Assembly: GCA_032690845.1 (NCBI GenBank) | Contig: CM064417.1 | Span: forward strand, 40,616,432 to 40,680,431 | Reading direction: 5' to 3' | Source of the DNA: Eleusine coracana subsp. coracana | Taxonomy: Eukaryota; Streptophyta; Magnoliopsida; Poales; Poaceae | Length of the DNA stretch: 64,000 bases | In this document: piece after piece, positions 10,475 through 21,460 of the stretch | Layout of the letters: every line of letters starts with the position of its first letter | Position numbering within the stretch: position 1 is the first letter of the stretch | The notes under the pieces: model-generated | The model's database searches: none | What the model saw: the letters and a program-made list of their open reading frames with translations, nothing else | What the model was told of the DNA's origin: nothing | Made by a program: the position numbers and the translations under genes

Positions 10475-12696
10475 ATGGACAATGTCGCAGCAGCAGTAGC
10501 AGCTTCGCCATCGCCCGGGAGCCTGCTTCTCCCGGGTCTCCTTACCCTGCTCGTCGCGTGGGCGGGCTACCATGCTGTGGAAAGATTCTGGCTGCGGCCA
10601 CAGCGGCTGAGCCGGGCGCTCCGGTCGCAGGGGCTCGGCGGGACGGAGTACCGCTTCCCGGCGGGCGACCTTACGGAAAACGCCCGGCTCAACGCCGAGG
10701 TGCGGTCCAGGCCCATGCCGCCGTGCCACGACGTTGTTCCCCGCGTGATGCCGCATCTCCTCAACACTGTCAAGGAGCACGGTACGTTTTCTGACCCAGG
10801 CAAAAATTTGCAAATCTTGCAACCTTCGCGATGGTTCAATTCAATACGAAATGGAAAGTTTTTGGCGAATCTAGTTGGATGTATCGAACTTTGTTTTCAA
10901 TGCACACAGTATTGAAGTTGACGTCCTTCCGAAAACGATGTGAATTATTGGGTGTGTGTTTGTGGACGGAAGTGTGTGCCCACAATCTGACAGTCGTGTT
11001 CTGCTTGTGGACTCCGTGTCTGACTTGTAGCTACCAACAGGTCCTGTTAAGTGAACAAGTTTCGTCAAATTGCTCAAATCTCTTCACAATCAAGATTTTA
11101 GTTTTCAACTCTTTGACGGCAGAACCATTTGAATTGCAGGCAACATTTGCATCACCTGGTTCGGCCCAGTCCCAAGGGTGATCATTGGAGAAGCAGAGTT
11201 AGTGAGAGACATCCTTTCAAACAAGTTTGGCCATTTTGGAAAGTTCACGAACAAACGTCTAGGAAAGCTGCTGGCGCTTGGGCTTGCAAGCATAGAGGGC
11301 GAGAAATGGGCAAAGCACAGAAGGATCCTGAACCCTGCATTCCATCTTGAAAAGCTCAAGGTGCTCTTGCTTTAAGTTATCATAACCTGCTACTTATACA
11401 GGAAAAATCAGTCTCAATTCAGTACAACCATATGCCTGTACGAGTATGCTTACTAAGGTTATTTTCAGCTCATGATGCCGGCATTCTCTACGTGCTGCAC
11501 CGAGCTGATAGATCGCTGGGAGAGTAAGCTTGCTGGTTCTGAAGGGCCGTACGAAGTGGACATCTGGCCAGAGTTTCAGAACCTCACTGGAGACGTGATT
11601 TCCCACACGGCCTTCGGCAGCAGCTTCATGGAAGGGCGGAGAATCTTCCAGCTTCAGGGAGAGCAGGCAGAGCGACTTATCAAGGCCTTCCAGTATATGT
11701 ACATCCCAGGTTTCCTGTGAGTATCCTCCAACTCTGTCTCGTACACCCCCTATATATTCTTTTGAAGGAAAATGTGAATCATACCATTTCTTGCTTTTTG
11801 CAGGTTCTTCCCGACACCAAACAACCGAAGAATGAAAGAGATCAACCAAGAGATCGAAGGGATTCTAAGAGGCATGATCAAGAAGAGAGAGAGCTTAATC
11901 GAGAAGGGCGAGGCCAGCGGCAATGATTTGCTCGGCCTGCTGCTGCAGTCTATCATGAACAGCGGGAAAGGCAGCCTGAGCATGAGCACGGAGGACGTTA
12001 TCGAGGAGTGCAAGCTCTTCTACTTCGCCGGAATGGAAACCACATCGGTCCTGCTCACATGGACCCTTGTTCTTCTCAGTATGCACCCTGAGTGGCAGGA
12101 CCGCGCGAGAAAGGAGGTCCTCAGCGTGTTCGGCAGCGACAAACCCAGTTTTGACGGTCTGGGTCGGCTCAAAACGGCAAGTATTTGCAACATACCGCTG
12201 AATATATATATACTCCACAAAATTTGTTAAGTGCTAATTAACAGTGCCCAACCTTCACTTGGTGTACCAGGTGACGATGATATTGTACGAGGTGCTCAGG
12301 TTGTACCCGCCGGCAGTCACGCTAAACCGAAGAACATTCAAAGAAATGCAGCTTGGATCCATCCAGTACCCAGCAGGAGTGATCCTTGAGCTGCCCATAA
12401 TTTTGATTCACCACAACACAGACATTTGGGGCAAGGACGCACACGAGTTCAAGCCTGAGAGGTTCGCAGAGGGGATCTCAAAGGCATCCAACGACCGACC
12501 GGCCTTCTTCCCGTTCGGATGGGGGCCAAGGATCTGCATCGGACAGAACTTTGCGCTACTTGAAGCTAAAATGGCGCTGAGCATGATCCTTCAACGTTTT
12601 GAGTTCCAACTTTCACCTACCTACACACATGCGCCTTACACCATCATCACCTTGCATCCTCAGCATGGAGCGCAAATTATACTCAAGAAACTCTAA
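10475..12696 (+). CDS. Cytochrome P450, CYP72A-like (P450-B), complete, 5 exons
   Basis: Exons are 10475-10781, 11140-11360, 11469-11716, 11804-12176 and 12271-12696, giving 524 aa. It has an N-terminal membrane anchor (about residues 17-33), AGMETT at 334-339, EVLR at 390-393, KPERF, and the haem loop FGWGPRICIG with Cys 472. It is clearly more diverged from P450-A and P450-C than they are from each other, especially in the N-terminal 100 residues. Two structural differences stand out. A 358-bp phase-1 intron (10782-11139) splits what is exon 1 in A and C, after KEHG. The fourth intron begins with GC (12177-12178, context ACG|GCAAGTAT); only this junction keeps the frame, as the nearby GT at 12181 would shift it. 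An AATAAA lies about 100 bp past the stop. The product is presumed to be an ER monooxygenase of unknown substrate. Confidence 0.93.
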
Positions 12697-12699
12697 ATG

Positions 12700-14364
12700 T
12701 CTTATGTATCATATATTATTGTTGAAGATGGCATCACGGTGCTGTAGTTTGTACTATTAATAGGGTGGCTTTGTGCAACTGAAATTTTTGAGTTGGAAAT
12801 AAATAGGCCGGGTTATCTGCTTGATTTAGATCAAGTGGTGGAGGTACTTACAAATCTACGTACATTTATATCAATTCCTTGCATCTTCCAACCGACTACT
12901 TATATCAATTCCTTGCTCCTTGATCCTCAAGCCTCCCTCTTCTGAAAACAACAGATTTGCTACAATTGGAACCCAAATGCCTTTGTCGCATCCTTCTTCC
13001 TCAACGATGATATGGGCCAGAGCTCCTACCAACCCTTTCTTTACACGATTCAGTTTGTTGTTCGACTGGATCTAGATCAATTTTCTATTATTTTATTTCC
13101 TTTCCACGTTTTCACTTCTGCATTCGTTCTAGTAGATACGATGGACTAGTTTTACCCAATGTGATTTGCCTCAATAGGACTTCCATTCTAATTTTTCATC
13201 AGCTATCCGGTGCCATATTATGCATTTGAATTTTTATTGATCTAATAATATAGGGAATTTTAAATCTTTCTCTCTGCCTATGGAGACACATAAACCGTAT
13301 TTGTCTGCTGAATGAATCTGCAGTTGTTTTAGGCTGTTGGTGCTGGATCAACAAAGCAGCAGTTGAAGTGCACCTTACACCGTTTTATTAATCAATCGAG
13401 GTACAATGTTCCCTTCATGTCATCCTTATTGCCTTTTGTTTACACCATTCTATATTGATTGTCCCTACTGTAAAATGATCCAACGCCTACATCTTATATT
13501 AGTTTATCTAATTTATTTTTTATGCAGACCAATTATCTGCAAATCTGTATATCCTGAACCCTTTGCATCGGTGAAAGGTAATTCTATTCTCCATCACCAG
13601 TCCTATTGTAATTTAATTTTTTTTTTCAGAAGGATATAAATTCCAGATTTGTTCCATTGGAAATCCGTGGAGTGTGACAACTGCCTACTTTAATTTTGAT
13701 TTTCTCACTATTCATTAGCACTTCCTGTTTACTCTAATCACTTTTGCATCCATTTATCTACCATTAACGATTGCCAGTTTGTTTTTCTTCACTGTATCCT
13801 TCATTCCCTCCATCCCAATTTTGGGGAAGAATTGTTCAGTTATATGGCATTTCATATTCCAAATAATATTCCGCAACTGACATATATGCCACTATTCAAA
13901 TCCAACTCATAAATTGTAGCGACTTTGTACACCATCCTTCAAGGCCACACCTTTGTTGTTTATATGTATATATAGGTACCCCGATTCCCCTTTCTTTTAT
14001 ACCATCTCCATGTTTTCTTGTGAAACTACAATATTTACCATCTGCCACATGAATGACACCGTGTTGTTTCAGATACACCATACCTTTGTTCTCTTCATAT
14101 ATGTTCTTCTGCATCAAAGGCACGATCTTCACCATTCTTTTAGCAATTGTTGTTACTGTAGTTCCTTTTGTTTTCATTTAGTATGACAGTTCTACAAGAA
14201 TCCTATGATGAAGTGCTGTAAATATCTGGCAATTGTAAAAGAAATTCAAAAGAGACTTTGTCACAATAGTGAATGCCCAGAAAAAGATTGAAATCTTAAA
14301 ATCTAACAAAAGAGAACCATCCTATCACTGTATTTTCCTTTTTTTTTTAGATGGCTAGCAAATG
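12700..14364. other. Intergenic DNA between P450-B and the CACTA region
   Basis: After the P450-B 3' UTR no gene is recognised. A 17-bp phrase ttatatcaattccttgc is repeated at about 12867 and 12900. The rest is AT-rich, with only short open frames that show no family match. Confidence 0.5.
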
Positions 14365-14379
14365 GTTAACAGAAACGGG

Positions 14380-14790
14380 TTTTAGTGACGAGCATTTAGC
14401 AACGGATAATTATGCCATGTCCCTAAAGACCTAATAGCGATGGTTGTCTAGAAACACGTCTCCCCTATTTGTTGGTGGGTCACATGTAGCGACGGCTGCG
14501 AAGAAATCTGTCTGTAGAAAAAGATATAGGGACGGCTGCGACATAACCGTCCCTATAAGTTTGGGCTATAGCGACGGGTTTCATTTTCAGCGATAGTGAT
14601 CTTGGAAACGTCCCTAAATGTTAAGGATTTAGCGACGGTGTTTCGTAAACCGTCCCTAGATCCTTAACTTATAGCGATGGTTTACAAGATGCCGTCCCTA
14701 TTTACCAGTTTATAGCGACATTTTAGTTCACCCATCCTAATTTCCTGTGTTATAGTGACAGGTTAGAGTCACCCATCCCTGCTCTCTTGG
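14380..14790. repeat. Left subterminal repeats of the CACTA element
   Basis: About ten imperfect copies of tagcgacggtt and its complement ccgtccctata alternate through this stretch. They are the kind of short inverted and direct motif that TNPA-type proteins bind near CACTA ends. The same motif set occurs at 49690-50280. Confidence 0.75.
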
Positions 14791-14791
14791 C

Positions 14792-15434
14792 TTGCCTCCG
14801 ATCCTAATCAGATCCAAATCTTTTCTTAGGGCGGCCGTGCAAAGGTCCTCGCCGCCCGACATCTGCCGGCCGGCTTGTCTGCCGGATCACTCCTTTGCTC
14901 AAGAGTTCACGCCTGCTGCCTCTCTAGGCTCAGCTTTGCCTGCTGCCTCTTTGAGCAGCTCTGCTCAGTTTTGCTTGCTTGGTCCTTCTGCTCCCTCTCT
15001 GAGCTCTGCTCGACCGGCAATTGCTAGACGACCGCCGTCTGGAGTAGTCCATGCCGTACCCGCAGTGGCCGACGGTGACACACGCTCGGAGTGGTCCACA
15101 CCGTCAGCCACCATGTTGTCAAACGCTGCCAGTAGGCCCGCCTCTCGTACACTTCTAGGGATTTTGCAAGGTGTGAATAAATTTACACCTTCCATAATAT
15201 AGTAGTTGATAAAATTTAAAATAGTTGCATTGTACGTTGTAGGTGCGAGATTGACATTGTTTTGGTCATTTATCCAACGTCAAGGGAATTTTGTTAATTT
15301 GAATTTTTGATTGTGCTCCCTCAACTTGACGGGTTAGTAATATTCCCTCACCGAGTATATCTACTAATTAATTTGTAGGCTTTCTATAATTGTAGTGGTA
15401 ATAATAAAAAGTTGATATATTTGCAATTTCAACG
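14792..15434 (+). other. GC-rich leader of the TNP2 gene
   Basis: This is a stretch of Ser/Pro/Ala-rich open sequence (14792-15202) followed by AT-rich DNA. It lies between the subterminal repeats and the first transposase domain and could be a 5' untranslated exon. No domain is recognised. Confidence 0.35.
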
Positions 15435-15708
15435 ATGGGTAACGTGCTTGGATGTATCTTGAGAATCACACTTCTCATGAATATTTGAAAGGGGTCTCGA
15501 ATTTCATTGATGTTGCTATGGATGACATGAAACGGATGAAGAAGAGTGTGATGCATTGTCCATGCATTGATTGCAAGAATGAGAAGAAATTTTCACACTC
15601 AATGCACCTACATGCGCATCTGATTAGGCGTGGATTCAAAAACAACTACAAAATATGGAGCAAACATGGTGAAGAAGGAATTAATCTTGGTGAGCCACAT
15701 GAAGGATT

Positions 15709-15989
15709 TGTGATATCCAGACTTAGAGCTTAATAGGATTGATCGAATACTCATACCAATAAGTTATAACTTCTTTTTCGGAAGCTCATCTCCAAAGAAC
15801 TCTAAAGTTAAGTGTGTTTGATTTGGAGCGATTTAAGGATGGGTGACCGACCGGAAAGTTATTCCCGGGTGTGCACAAGTAAGGACAAAATGCATAGAAA
15901 AAACTCGTGTTGGTCTGTGAGGGCAGTCTTGAGGTCCTAGAGAGCTACCAGGTATAAGCAGGCCCAGCCTCAAAGGGCGGGACGTTATA
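15709..15989 (+). repeat. Left LTR of the TRIM, with 5S-like segment
   Basis: The 5S rRNA-like block is at about 15745-15860. It includes a decayed internal control region (aaagttaagtgtgtttg for the A-box region, ggatgggtgacc for the C-box). In the left LTR the A-box region has drifted more than in the right LTR. Confidence 0.88.
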
Positions 15990-16193
15990 GTTGGTATCAG
16001 AGCCGATCCTCATGGTTTCATGGGCGCGTGGGGTCGTAGTTGCGCAGGCATGGTGTGCATGGCTGGTGTGGGCCCAGAGTGGTCACACAGCATGGCACAT
16101 GTGCTAGGACTAGGCACACGGACATGGCCAAGAGGGGACGTTCCTAGCCTGGGGTTGACCGACAAGGACATCGGTCTTCTAAGGGGGTGAGAG

Positions 16194-16475
16194 TGTGATA
16201 TCACGGCCCAGAGCTTAATAGGATTGATCGAATACTCATACCAACAAGTTGCATCTTCTTTTCCGGAAGCTCATCCCCAAAGAACTCCAAAGTTAAGCGT
16301 GCTTGACCTGGAGAAACTTAAAGATGGGTGATCGACTAGGAACTTATTCCCGGGTTTGCACGAGTGAGGACAAAGTGCGTAGAAAAGACTCGTGTTGGTC
16401 TGTGGGGGTAGTCTTGATGTCCTAGAGAGCTGTCAAGTTTAAGCGGGCCCAACCTCGAAGGGGTGGGACGTTATA
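16194..16475 (+). repeat. Right LTR of the TRIM, with 5S-like segment
   Basis: The 5S-like block is at about 16230-16345. It keeps aactccaaagttaagcgtgc, very close to the plant 5S rRNA A-box region, and gatgggtga of the C-box. This copy is closer to functional 5S rRNA than the left LTR. Confidence 0.88.
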
Positions 16476-19400
16476 GGATTTGAGGATGACATTGGTTACC
16501 AGGGCCCCTCAAGCACCAATAATAAGGTAGATGAACAACTTGGTGATGATGAAATTCTAAGTATTGATGATGACTATGTTGATCTTGTTGATAACATCGA
16601 CCAGATGATGAATGATGTTGAGGTAAACAATAAGGCTGAGTACACTAAAAAGGAGTTTGCAAAGTTTCAAGATCTTGTGCGAGATTCCAAAAAGCCATTG
16701 TATGATGGTTGCCCCTTGTCCTTGTTGGATACCATGTTGAAACTTCTAAAGCTAAAGGCAAGCAATTGCTGGTCAGATTGAAGCTTCACCGCCTTGCTCC
16801 AGCTATTAGAGGAGATGCTTCCAAAAAGGGAACGTGCTACCCTTAAGCACTTATGAGGCCAAGAATATAATATGTCCATTGGGATTAGAAGTTGAAAAGA
16901 TACATGCATGTAAGCAGCATTGCATTTTGAATCATGGCAAAGTTATGCTAACCTAACTCAGTGTCCTGTTTACGAAACTCCATGATACAAGTGTAGAAAA
17001 CATGGGGGTGATCAGGAGGTACCTAGCAAAAGGAATGGAGCTCCTCAAAAAGTGGTGTGGTATTTTCCTATCATCCCTCGTTTGAAGCGTTTGTTCGCGA
17101 ATATAAAGGAGGCTGAGCTTCTCTGTTGGCACACACAGAGCGAGGATGAGTACAACAAGGCCCGGAAGAATGATGGCAAATATCGACATCCTGCAGATTC
17201 GGTTTAGTGGAAGAACTTTGACCAAAGGTATGTAGATTTTGCCAAAGAAGTGAGAAACATCCGGTTGGCTTTGAGCACAGATGGGATGAATCCATTTGGT
17301 GACATGAGTGTTGCCCATAGCACATGGCCAGTTGTTCTGTGCATCTACAACCTTCCACCTTGGCTCTCCCACAAAAGAAAGTATCTTATGTTGTCAGTGT
17401 TGATCAGCAGTAAAAAACAGCCCGACATCAACATTGATCTGTACTTGAGGCCATTGATAGATGACCTTAAATCTCTCTGGTCCAGTGTTGGGGTGTGGGA
17501 CTAATTCAAGAGAGAGTACTTCTGCATGCATGCTATGCTCTTCTGTACGATACAGGACCTCCCGACATTATATTCTGTGTTAGGATAGAGTAAGGTAGGA
17601 GGCAAAGGTTGCCTTCAGTGCTTGTATGACATCGAGAGTGTGTGGCTTAGAAACTCAAAGAAGCTAGTGTACATGAGAACTCAACGGTTCCTTTCGAGGA
17701 AGCACCCATATCATGAAATGGGTGCTCAATTTGATGGCACTGTAGAGAAAGGCTCAGGCCTAAGGAATTTTACTGGTGAACACATTTATGAGGACTAGAG
17801 GAGCATTGCTTCATCAGTTCTTGGAAAAAGGAAGCATTCTAAAACTGGTGAAAATGATTTGTGGAAGAAAGAATCCATATTTTTTGAGCTCCCATACTGG
17901 AAGTACTTGGCTGTATGTCACTACATTGATCACATGCATATTTTGAAGAATGTTTGTGAAGCTATTGTGTGCACATTGATGAATATGAAAGGAAAGAGCA
18001 AAGACCACAAAAATGGACAAGCAGACTTGAAGGAAATGGGATTGAGGGATGAGCTTTATCCTGAGGGTGATGTTCTACCCCCATCTTGCATCACTCTATC
18101 ACGCAAGGAGAAAAAAGAGCTATGTGGGTTTTTTCAAAAGTGTGAAGGTACCATCCGGTTACTCTGCCAACATTGGAAGCCACTTCTATGGTTGATCTAA
18201 AAATGGTTGGTAAATTAAAGTCTCACACTTGTCATATCATTTTGACAGCATTGCTTCTGGTAGCGATTAGAAACATCCTAGTCGTGCCGGTTGGAGAAGC
18301 TATCATGAGTCTTTGCTTCTTTTTCAATGCTATTTCTCAGAAGGTCATTGATCCTTCATCTTGAGTGGTGTGCTATGTTTTTCCCGCCGTCATTCTTTGA
18401 TATCATGGTGCACCTCACAATCCATTTTCTGAAAGAGATTTACTACCTTGGGCCTGTGTACTTGCATCAGATGTTTCCCTATGAGAGATTCCTAGGAATT
18501 TTGAAGTCCTATGTCAGAAAACAATTTGCACCCAGGGGTAGTATTGTGCAGGGTTACTCTATAAAGGAGGTACTTGAGTGGTGTGCTAATTACATTGACC
18601 CAGAAAATCCAATTGGTGTACCAAAATCCCCACATGAGGGAAGGCTAGGTGGAAAAGGCACCCTTGGAAAGAAGGCACTAACTCCTAATCTCCTAGCTTT
18701 TGAACAAGCTCATTTCCTTGTGCTTCAACAGATGAGAAAAGTGTCAATATACATTGATGAGCATAAGGAGCTAATGCTTCGAGATAATCTCGAGTGGAGT
18801 GAATCTTGGTTAGCGAAGCAACACATGGAAAAGTTTAGCACTTGGTTCAAAAATCGGATCAATGGAAGTTCGAACAATAGTGTGTTGCTTCACAAACTAG
18901 TAGTCTGGCCCATGTTCACAGTCATGACATATCAAGGTTATGAGATAAATGGCTATACATTTTACACCATCGCATAGGATAAAAAGAGTATATACCAAAA
19001 CAGCAGTGTACGGATAGATGCATATGACAATGACATGCAAAAGAGTGCATATTATGGACAAATTGAGAAAATTTGGGAGCTGAGTTATGGAACCTTCAGG
19101 GTGCCCCTATTTAAGTGTTGTTGGGTGCAAGACACAAACGGTGTCCAAAAAGATCGCTTTGGGTTCACCACAGTTGACTTAAACCATCTTGGATACAAGA
19201 CGGAACCGTTCGTGCTTGCCAAGCATGTACAACAAGTTTTCTATGTCATGGACACCACAAAAAAGAAGTGTGTTGTCATACTCCCGGGTAAAAGAAGGAT
19301 TGTTGGAGTGGAAAATGTTGTGGACGAGGATGAGTACAATCAGTTTGATGAAGTCCCCCCTTCATTTTGTTCTCCAAATATATCTATAGTGGCAGCTGAC

Positions 19401-19489
19401 GATGAAACTCCCTACCTACGTACGGACCATAATGAAGGAGTTCGGGTGCTGAGACATCGAAAAAAAGTTACCAATAAAAATGACTAGGT

Positions 19490-20320
19490 ACGCACCATAG
19501 TTTTGTTGTTGCATATATATACATCTATGGCATTAAAGATGTCACCTTATCTTTTTTTTTCTTTCATTCCAACAGTTTAGAGCAAGGGCGAAGGACCAGT
19601 ACAACACTTTTTTTGAAATATTTGTCATAAAGATACTGTGAAGATACTATGAATACTTTTTTGAAATATTTATAATAAAGAAAGATACTATGTGTTGTCT
19701 GATTTGTGAAGTGTCTCATTTGTAAATTGTGATGTCTGCATGTCTAATACATGAGCAGAATACTCTACTCATGTCGAAACATTTTATAGCGACGAGTTTA
19801 CCATCCCCGAACCTAGATTCGCCGTCACTATATCCTCGTTCCCCGTCCCTATATACCGATGTTCCTTCTCCGTCCCTACACTATGTGGTTCCGCCATCTC
19901 TATAATTTCTTTCCCCATCCCTATATCTTCGTACCCTGTCCCTATATCTCATCCATTTTGTCGTCTCTATATCTTCGTACCTCGTCTCCATATCTCTTTT
20001 GTTTTGCTCCGATCTGAGCAACTCTTTGTTTTGCTTTGATAAGAGCAAAACTTTTTTTTTCTGCTAACTGAACAATTAGAGCAAAAAATAGAATTGCTGC
20101 CACAATTTGAGCATTAACTAAAAGATGATAAAACACACATAACCAGCACATAAGCAAGGCATTAACTCAAGCCACCATTATATAGTTATAGCATAATGTC
20201 CTTCACCAGCCAACAAGTTCACTAAAGCTATTACAACTTCATCAAAAGGCCATCACCGGCCAATTTACAGAAAACCAGCAACATCACGGCCAAAATAGCA
20301 CCTTGTCCCTCGCCTTCACC
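19490..20320. other. TNP2 3' flank with subterminal-like repeats
   Basis: After the transposase stop, 19780-19990 holds about eight ccgtccctat-type motifs with variants, like those at the element ends. They may be internal subterminal repeats or the decayed end of a second CACTA copy. No terminal CACTA sequence is visible. No gene is recognised. Confidence 0.5.
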
Positions 20321-20321
20321 T

Positions 20322-20919
20322 TCACTTCTTGAGGACCATCACCAGCAGCATCACGACAATGGTGAACATTGCCAGCATGCATGCTTGAATTGCCAGACGC
20401 ATGGCCTCCTTGGCTTCCTTTGCCTCAGCAACCTTCATCATAATCTTCTCCATATCTTCCTTCTGCACCACAGCATTGCGCATGGCTTCCTTGGATTATC
20501 ACAGACTTCATCAGCTGTTTTTTTCAACCTCATCACCAACTGTCCCATCACCCACAAATCCTTAACAAACCTCTGCAACTTCTGGAATATGGAGGATCCT
20601 TAAACTCCACATATCCACACTGGTTCCCGTCCTCCTACAATAAAAAGGGTCAATCTTAAACAATGCAATTAGAGAAGAAAAAACAAATAAACAACCAAAT
20701 AGTAAAAGAAAAGAAAGTGTGATTACTAAATTCACTCAAGAACAAAATACAAACCTCTATAGCACAGCCAAAGAAGCGGCGGCCACAGTCTTTGCCGCCA
20801 TATGCCACCTTCTTGACGGCACAGATGCCATGGTCGCAATAGAGACCTCAAAAATCCACGCCGCACCAGTATGGCTCTCCAGTGAGCTCAGGCAGTAGAG
20901 GGTCGGACAAGGAGGACAT
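20322..20919 (-). pseudogene. GRF zinc-finger protein gene carried in the CACTA element
   Basis: This runs antisense to the transposase genes. One exon at 20919-20755 opens MSSLSDPLLPELTGEPYWCG, has an in-frame TGA at about codon 24, and continues to YCDHGICAVKK and CGRRFFGCAIE, the conserved half of a GRF-type zinc finger. The donor at 20754 is GT. The last exon, 20634-20322, starts after a TGTAG acceptor with DGNQCGYVEFKDPP, is frame-disrupted in the middle, and ends with a charged helix running into a C-terminal membrane segment (about LAIQACMLAMFTIVVMLLVM, then VLKK and a stop at 20322). GRF genes with a C-terminal membrane helix are common near grass CACTA elements. Whether it has any role in transposition is unknown. 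Confidence 0.7.
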
Positions 20920-21119
20920 CTACACCAATAGAAGCCAAGGAAAAAAAATCAGAACAAGCTAACAATTTTTGGCTATAGAACAAATTCTTTCTTCTGTAAG
21001 GATATGAATGAAACAAAATATGAATGAAACAAAATATGAATGAAACTAAATCAAACTGATATTTGCAGAGAGAGGAAAAGAACACTAAAATAGACACACT
21101 AATATATGAATGAACCTAA

Positions 21120-21460
21120 ACAAATACTAATAAACATAAATCAATAGTAAATCATGATTAACAGACACACTAAAATCAATTAACAGACACTAAATTAACC
21201 ACTAAATTAACACTAAACTAACAGACACACTAAAATCAATTAATTGACACTAAATAAACACTAAATCATGATTAGCAGACACTAAAGTAACACTAAATTA
21301 ACAGACACACTAAAATCAATTAACAAACACTAAATCAACACTAAATCATGATTAATAGACACTAAATTGATAGACACACTAAAATCAATTAACAGACACT
21401 AAATCAACACTAAATCATGATTAGCAACCACTAAATTAACACTAAATTAATAGGGGGACT
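21120..21460. repeat. AT-rich tandem repeat
   Basis: Degenerate units containing cacactaaaatcaattaa recur at about 21166, 21226, 21306 and 21375, with intervening aacactaaatcatgatta phrases. Unit length varies from 60 to 80 bp. The repeat lies upstream (on the minus strand) of the GRF exon, so it may be in its intron or leader. Confidence 0.75.

Larger units (their letters stand above)
15709..16475 (+). mobile_element. Cassandra-type TRIM retrotransposon with 5S rRNA-derived LTRs
   Basis: This is a complete 767-bp terminal-repeat retrotransposon in miniature, inserted in the TNP2 coding sequence. LTRs are 15709-15989 (281 bp) and 16194-16475 (282 bp), both starting TGTGATATC and ending GACGTTATA. 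A 5-bp target duplication GGATT flanks it at 15704-15708 and 16476-16480. A primer-binding site matching initiator tRNA-Met (TGGTATCAGAGC) starts at 15992, and a purine tract (aagggggtgagag) precedes the right LTR. It has no coding capacity. Each LTR carries a 5S rRNA-like block, the hallmark of Cassandra elements. By my count the LTRs differ at about 37 of 265 aligned positions, so the insertion is old. Confidence 0.92.
15435..19487 (+). pseudogene. CACTA TNP2-type transposase, degenerate
   Basis: Remains of the large CACTA transposase. A transposase-associated zinc-binding domain lies at about 15452-15708 (HCPCIDCKNEK, then HLHAHLIRRGF). The TNP2 catalytic region runs at about 17000-18200 (TDGMNPFGDMS, PPWLSHKRKYLMLSVLIS, then FELPYWKYLAVCHYIDHMH). 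The DUF4218-like region is at about 18115-18700 (MFFPPSFFDIMVHL, MFPYERFLGILKSYVRKQF), and a DUF4216-like C-terminus at 19035-19487 (FKCCWVQDT..., FVLAKHVQQVFYV). The frame is broken by many stops (for example near 16780, 16855, 17205, 17503, 18363 and 18977) and by the TRIM insertion at 15709. It cannot encode an active transposase. Confidence 0.9.

Noticed and set aside
15745..16345. Pair of 5S rRNA genes
   Set aside because: The 5S-like segments sit at the same place in two LTRs flanked by a target duplication, with primer site and purine tract between, so they belong to a TRIM element.
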